Part shown: positions 59,179 to 64,000 of the stretch, in pieces
Position numbering within the stretch: position 1 is the first letter of the stretch
Layout of the letters: every line of letters starts with the position of its first letter
Position numbers and translations under genes: made by a program
Notes under the pieces: model-generated
What the model was told of the DNA's origin: nothing
What the model saw: only the letters and a program-made list of their open reading frames with translations
Databases searched by the model: none
NCBI GenBank assembly: GCA_963082975.1
Contig: OY720344.1
Coordinates: 79,844,053 to 79,908,052, forward strand
DNA from: Labia minor
Lineage: Eukaryota; Arthropoda; Insecta; Dermaptera; Spongiphoridae
Reading direction: 5' to 3'
Length of the DNA: 64,000 nucleotides

Positions 59179-59768
59179 TGTTAGCGGCACCACCAGCGCC
59201 CCTGGCAGCCGAGCGACGTACTGAGCGCTGGGTGGAGAAATGCACTCTCTTGATTCTGATATCTTTTCTCCTTGCCGGATGCGAAGTCGACCAACACTCG
59301 CTCTTGTGTACTGAACCTCCGTCCGAGACACATGCATCCGATCCGTTAACCTCTGTCTACCGTTTACCGACTCCGTTACCCGATATCTGTTCACTCTCCC
59401 GACCCCGACCCAGCCTTCCTGTTACCTGTATATTCTCCTGACAACGACCTTCGCTAGCTCAATATCTGATTGCTCTCCTGAACCCGATCATTGCCTGTTT
59501 AACCAATACGATTTCCGATACATTATTCATACCGCCGTACCGAATCTCTGTTCCGTTTATCATTCCGTTCATTCTGTCTGTTTTAATATCCTGTTATCTG
59601 TTTTTCTATTTGTATTTATTAATGTATTTGCTATATTTCATTCCAATTATATTCATTTCTTATTATAAAAGATACGTTGTTTATTCTTTGCCCGTGGCCT
59701 TCCTAGACACTTTCCTGAACACCCGACCCAAGCGATTAAATCATACCACTGTTAATTTAATTGCTAAA
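59179..59768 (+). repeat. 3' long terminal repeat
   Basis: Same 590 bp as the 5' copy. It is preceded by CATCGCAGGATGGCCGAC rather than a purine tract and followed by the ATTCA duplication. Confidence 0.9.
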
Positions 59769-59957
59769 ATTCATTAAATTGAAATATTTCGATTTCAATT
59801 ATCAGCATGGAATCGTGCAATAATCTGATATCCACATTCTTTAAATTAAACTTTTATGATAAAATATTTGCCATCTCTTTAATTGTTCTCTTCTATTCAT
59901 CTCTCTTTTCTCCTTGAACTTATTTAACAATTATTTTAAAGCTTAATATGAAAAATT

Positions 59958-60412
59958 AGCTGTGGCCAGGCACATAATCGACCGAAGATTTGAAATAAAT
60001 TAATTTCCAAACAACATTATATATATTTATATAAAGTATAAAAAAAAAGTATATTTAAAACTTGGATTAAAATGACTAAATTATATTATCTTGGTTTTTA
60101 TTTTTAGTTTAATTAATCAATTATTTATCATTACTGTATTTTAAGTGAAATATTTTCTGACAATGAATATAAAATTAATACTTTGTAAACTACCACTTCC
60201 GGTTTCCGAATATACAAGTTGATGAATTCATGCTACTGATGCATTAAGTAAATATACCAAATTTTATCAAAATACGTTGAGCCGTTCAAGCTATACACGT
60301 CTATGGCACACAATGGATAAATGGACGGACGGTCAGACATCAAGATAAAAATACTTTTTTTGTTAACAAAATGCATGATTCGGGGAGATAAATAAAAATC
60401 TCGAGAGGATTA
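59958..60412 (-). repeat. Family A copy 10 (old subtype, partial)
   Basis: Starts AGCTGTGGCCAGGCACATAA and contains AATATTTTCTGACAATGAAT, CCACTTCCGGTTTCCG and a short GGACGGACGG run. It ends in the hairpin region (GGGGAGATAAATAAAAATCT) without the final CGTCGGTCGG. Confidence 0.82.
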
Positions 60413-60804
60413 TTTTTATCATCATAATTGTGTTCGGTGGAAAAATGAATAACTTCGAAAAGAAACAAAGATAACGAATAAATAAATGAATAAATATATA
60501 TTACTAAATATTTGAATGTTTATAAAATTAAATTAATAAAAATAGTAATAATCTCGAATATTAATTAGGAATATTAAATTTTGGAAGATGACAAATAATG
60601 TAGAGATATATTTAATTGGGAAGATTATTTAACATTTTGACAGTGAATAAATAATAACCGAATAACAAATAATATACAGAAATAAATCAAGAGCTAGTAT
60701 AATAATTACTGAATGATTTGAGAGGATACTATTGAAATTAATAGAGCAAAGAAAGAAGCAGGGTATATTATTTGGAAATTAAATTAGAAGATGCTTTATG
60801 GAGT
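60413..60804. other. AT-rich sequence, no gene recognised
   Basis: Nothing recognised. Confidence 0.45.
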
Positions 60805-61065
60805 ATATCTATCTATCTATGTCTAAAGCTCTACTAAGCTAATAAGTCCATGTCGGGCAGTAACCAGATTGATCCAACTGTCTCTATTCCATCCAATTCA
60901 TAACTTATATTTTTATATAATCAGTCCATCAAGTCCTTGATTTTCCTATGAACAAATTTCTTGACAACCTTTCCTTTCCCATTCGAACCACATATCTCTC
61001 CTCTCGAAATATTCTTATTTAATAACTCGACATTTTGCAATCTTTTGTGAGTCTATTATCAGGCC
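60805..61065 (-). pseudogene. LINE 3' tail of a related family (copy L5)
   Basis: Minus-strand translation gives CGSNGKGKVVKKFVHRKIKD and, nearer the end, SWINLVTARHGLISLVEL before a stop. A GATA-type tail follows (plus-strand CTATCTATCTATGTC at about 60810). This is organised like the RTE-like tails L1-L4 but its sequence differs, so it is a sister family. Frames are broken and no catalytic domain remains. Confidence 0.6.
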
Positions 61066-62085
61066 TATAAGTTTTAATAAATTAAAATATAATTATTTAA
61101 ATGGATTAATAAATTAAAGAAAAAAAGAACTCTAGTTTAAATTGTCTGAGAAATGAAAATTGATTTTTTAAATTATATTCTATAATTCTATATACCAGAA
61201 TTTTCAATTTCCATTCTAATTTATTTTCAAAGATGAACTTGGAAAATCATTTACAAATATGAAAAAAATAAATTGACTTTTTTATTTTATATTTTTCAAT
61301 TCTGTTTAGAATAAAGCATTTTTATATACAACATGAATTATTATAATATATATATATAATATATATGTATGATGAAAAACAAATATTTGGAAAAAAACTA
61401 GATGAAATAATGATGAAAAAAAATAAAGAAATAAGTAAATAAAATAAATTTGCATCAAATTTTCTGTTAAGTCACCATATAAATAGAGCAACTTCGTGTT
61501 AGATCAACGAAAAAAATAAAGCAAAAACAAAATATATGAGTAATAGAGAACGAAGAATAAGTGTAAAACTCAAGTTGTTGAATTTGTTGAGAAACAAACT
61601 TTAAGCAAACGACTTGGTTCTCCAGGCAGTGTAATCTTCTTATTCAAATCGTATTTAAATATCTACATATGTATATATAAGCATGAATAAAAATTGTTTT
61701 ATGAATAAAATAAAATAATCTTATAAAATATATAAACTCACAGAAATATACAATATAATAGAAAAAGAATATCAAAAATAAATAAATAAATAAAATAAAA
61801 ATAATCAAGTAAGTATATATAGGTATTTAATTTATATTTTTTTCATTTAATATGTTTACCAAACCTTCTAGCCCAGTGTCAGTGACGATAGAGAAATAAT
61901 TGTTGTAATTGATACAAAATAAATTTATTGTGAAAGAATGCTAAATTTCCCTGAATGACTTTTCAGGTTGACAGGGCTCTTTCCAACACACTACAAATGA
62001 GACAATATGTTATGCTACCAGCTCTGAGAGCCTGACCTTGTCGATACATAATATATTTATAAAAGTTTATTATATAATATATTAT
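61066..62085. other. AT-rich sequence, no gene recognised
   Basis: Nothing beyond A/T runs. A more balanced stretch at 61930-62040 has no recognisable content. Confidence 0.4.
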
Positions 62086-62091
62086 ATATAT

Positions 62092-62715
62092 TGTGACAAA
62101 AAAGTTTCCGAAATTTCTAAATAAAACACAAAATAGTTAATCTTCTTCAATATTTATTTTGTCTCCTTCAAAATATGCCCCTTCTGAAAAGTCACACGAG
62201 GGCAGATCTGGAATGTACGGTACTTATGGTATTTATCGAGTGTTTTGCCTTAAATGAGTTCACGATCCTGACTCGATGAAATGTCGCGTTATCGTCGTGC
62301 AAAATCCAGGAATTGTCTGCCCACAATTCCGGCCGAACACGACAGACCCGTTCACAAAAACGCCTCAAAACAGTCACATAATAGTACTTATTGACCGTTT
62401 GTCCCTCTGGAACATATTCATGATGCACCACTCACGAATATCGACAAAAACAGTGAGCATCACCTTGATTCGGACGATTGTTGTTTGTATGTCGTACTCG
62501 AATACCCATGTCTGATCACCAGTTATGATGCTTCTCATGAAGTTTGGATAAGAATGTTTATCGAGATCATCCGATACTGTTTTTGAAGAAGTTGGATCTA
62601 TACAAACCGATCGGCGACCCGTTGCATACCCAAATTTTCCAGTAAAATCAATCCACAAAGTAGACTCGCCGAATGCCACGTCAACATTTTAAGTGCGTTG
62701 GAGCACTTTATTCCA
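62092..62715 (-). pseudogene. Degraded mariner transposon, transposase with two internal deletions
   Basis: Minus strand. Pieces in order: VDVAFGESTL (N-terminal region), SSKTVSDDLDK, MRSIITGDQTWVFEYD (first catalytic Asp in TGDQTW), KVMLTVFVDIREW, MVHHEYVPEGQTVNKYYYVT, VLRRFCERVCRVRPELWADN and SWILHDDNATFH (second catalytic Asp). The segment with the third Asp is deleted: after NSFKAKHS the sequence soon becomes AYFEGDKINIEED and a stop near 62143. The helix-turn-helix to catalytic-core part is also deleted, and frames change between the DIQTTIV and VHHEY parts. The 3' terminal sequence is probably ATTGTGACAAAAAAGTTTCC (plus strand, about 62092). No matching TIR was found on the other side. 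A plus-strand frame at 62276-62515 is a shadow. Confidence 0.82.
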
Positions 62716-62960
62716 TTTTTATTCCAAATTTAATACATATTTTTTTGTGAAGCAAAAAAATCGAAGAACACACAAAAACGTGACTAACTTGTAGAGTCAC
62801 AGAGTTTGATAAATATAACATACGATAATAATATATAATTAATTTACTGATTAAATTAAAATATATTTTATAAGAAAACAAATAAATGTCTTATCTACTT
62901 ATATACTGATTGAAACAAAATGGATTAAAACGTTTTACATACAGACTTTCAAACAAATAC
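62716..62960. other. AT-rich sequence next to the mariner remnant
   Basis: May include the mariner 5' UTR (up to about 62780) and the body of a small Helitron whose 3' end follows. No gene. Confidence 0.35.
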
Positions 62961-62977
62961 TATGTATCACCCGAGGG

Positions 62978-63037
62978 TACAGGGGGCGGAGCCCCCGTCT
63001 AGGTGTGAAGAGCGCCTTCGGCGCTCGGAGCAGCTAG
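62978..63037 (+). mobile_element. Helitron-type 3' terminus
   Basis: Two GC-rich hairpins, GGGGGC-gga-GCCCCC (62982-62996) and GAGCGCC-ttc-GGCGCTC (63010-63026). These are followed after 7 bases by CTAG (63034-63037) and then T. A GC hairpin shortly before CTRR, inserted next to T, is the defining 3' end of Helitrons. The 5' end (TC...) is not certain; TCTTATCTACTTATATAC at 62889 is one candidate, though it is not preceded by the expected A. No Rep/helicase is present, so it is non-autonomous. Confidence 0.7.
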
Positions 63038-63038
63038 T

Positions 63039-64000
63039 TCAATAATAAATTATTTTGAATGAATTTCCTCTTTTTTCATGAGTTTGAATTTAGATTTCCA
63101 ATTTGAAATTTAATACACCAAAACTAAATATTTATAATAACCTAATACAATGAGAATAATATAATAATTAGAAGAATGATTAAATAAATGTTTCACTTTG
63201 ACGAATTTGAGCATTTTTTAAGTTTTAAACTTATTAGTTTGAGAAATTAATATCGGTATTATATTGTTGTAGGTATTTAAAATGAAACTTAAAAGATTTT
63301 TTAAGTCTCATCTAAGAATCCACAATAAGGATGAATATGACAAACAATGTACTCAAAGTAAAAAAAATGATAGATAGTTGGAAAAATAACATTGGAATAA
63401 CATTGAAAAATAACACTGTAATTTATTAATCATTTCTACGATAGAATACAATAAAATACCATTCGTTTAAAATACAGATGATTGAGAGAACATTTAAAAG
63501 AGGAGTAGTCCAAATAATTGATAAGTTCAATTTGTTGTTTTGAAAAACATACCGTCGTTATGAAATTTAGTTCCATATCCAAAAAACTTCTACAGTATGA
63601 GAAATAATGAAATAATCAAAATTGGGTGAATATATGAAATAATGAATAAGTTTCATAAATAAACAACATTTTTATAATTACTTCATCTTATGACTTTAAT
63701 TATCTTTCATTAATTTTATTAATTATCATTACTACATATTTAATTTAAAATAATTGATATATTTATGTTGTTTTTTTAATTTTTCTCTCTCTGTATTATT
63801 TATTTATTATTTTTTTTATTATATATTTTATATTAGTTTAATAAAATGTTAAGTTAAGTTATAAAATTAATAACAATTCTATAATATATTTTTATATAAT
63901 ATATTTTTAAGTTTATATGAGAATCAAGTTTGTTCACTTTCGCTTTGATTGAACCCGAATGAATTGAAATGTTGAATCTTGACACATTTTATTTCAATCG
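63039..64000. other. AT-rich sequence, no gene recognised
   Basis: No exon or repeat family recognised up to the window end. Confidence 0.45.

Larger units (their letters stand above)
57522..59768. mobile_element. Short non-autonomous LTR retrotransposon, recent insertion
   Basis: Two apparently identical direct repeats of 590 bp (57522-58111 and 59179-59768) flank a 1,067-bp interior. The 5-bp duplication ATTCA flanks the whole (57517-57521 and 59769-59773); a 591-bp LTR with 4-bp TTCA fits equally well. The interior has no gag, protease, reverse transcriptase or integrase that I can recognise, so the element needs enzymes from a relative (TRIM/small LARD-like). Composition is far less AT-rich than the surroundings. 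I found no convincing primer-binding site or polypurine tract. A plus-strand reading before the 3' LTR (RYDSEVSPPDRAGRYRWKP) might be a remnant of a polyprotein end. Orientation is uncertain, but the TATA box suggests plus. Confidence 0.88.

Overview
This is a strongly AT-rich, intron-like stretch of an animal nuclear genome, most likely an arthropod and probably an insect. The reasons are the density of low-complexity AT and CA runs, the mixture of transposon families (hAT, Tc1/mariner, RTE-like LINEs, a short LTR element, Helitron-type ends), and one host exon whose protein resembles the insect DPP10-type dipeptidyl peptidase. No species can be named from the sequence. No rRNA, tRNA or CRISPR array was seen.

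The only host coding sequence I can defend is one exon on the minus strand (41926-42139). It is bounded by AG and GT splice sites and encodes the membrane anchor of a DPP4/6/10-family protein. Much of the window may be introns of that gene, but no second exon was recognised. Everything else identifiable is repetitive.

Layout. 1-2104: two direct copies of dispersed family A, then two fold-back elements. 4.1 kb: a decayed family A relative. 7.9-8.1 kb: hAT-type MITE ends. 10.8-17.3 kb: four copies of dispersed family B, one family A copy and one LINE tail. 19.9 kb: an internally deleted Tc1/mariner element with TIRs. 22.9 kb: family A. 28.4 kb: LINE tail. 31.9-33.8 kb: two family A copies, the second abutting a family B copy. 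35.0 kb: a perfect 120-bp inverted repeat. 36 kb: a complete family A copy. 38.8-41.1 kb: old repeats and the 3' end of a second LINE family. 41.9 kb: host exon, with a LINE tail just upstream of it at 42.3 kb. 44.9 kb: mariner transposase fragment. 46.2-47.0 kb: a 94-bp tandem duplication next to family B. 50.6 kb: a complete 165-bp hAT MITE with 8-bp target duplications. 51.2-54.3 kb: a complete ZBED5-like hAT element with TIRs, target duplications and a frameshifted transposase. 55.7-56.4 kb: a LINE fragment keeping the YADD motif. 57.5-59.8 kb: a short GC-richer LTR element with apparently identical LTRs. 60-63 kb: family A, LINE tail, degraded mariner and a Helitron-type 3' terminus.

The most interesting unnamed material is families A and B. 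Both carry a microsatellite, a similar core near it, subterminal inverted repeats, a hairpin and a 3' end in GTAAAA, which together suggest Helentron/DINE-1-like non-autonomous elements. Young family A copies also carry a pair of TGACGTCA (CRE-type) sites whose starts are exactly 20 bp apart.
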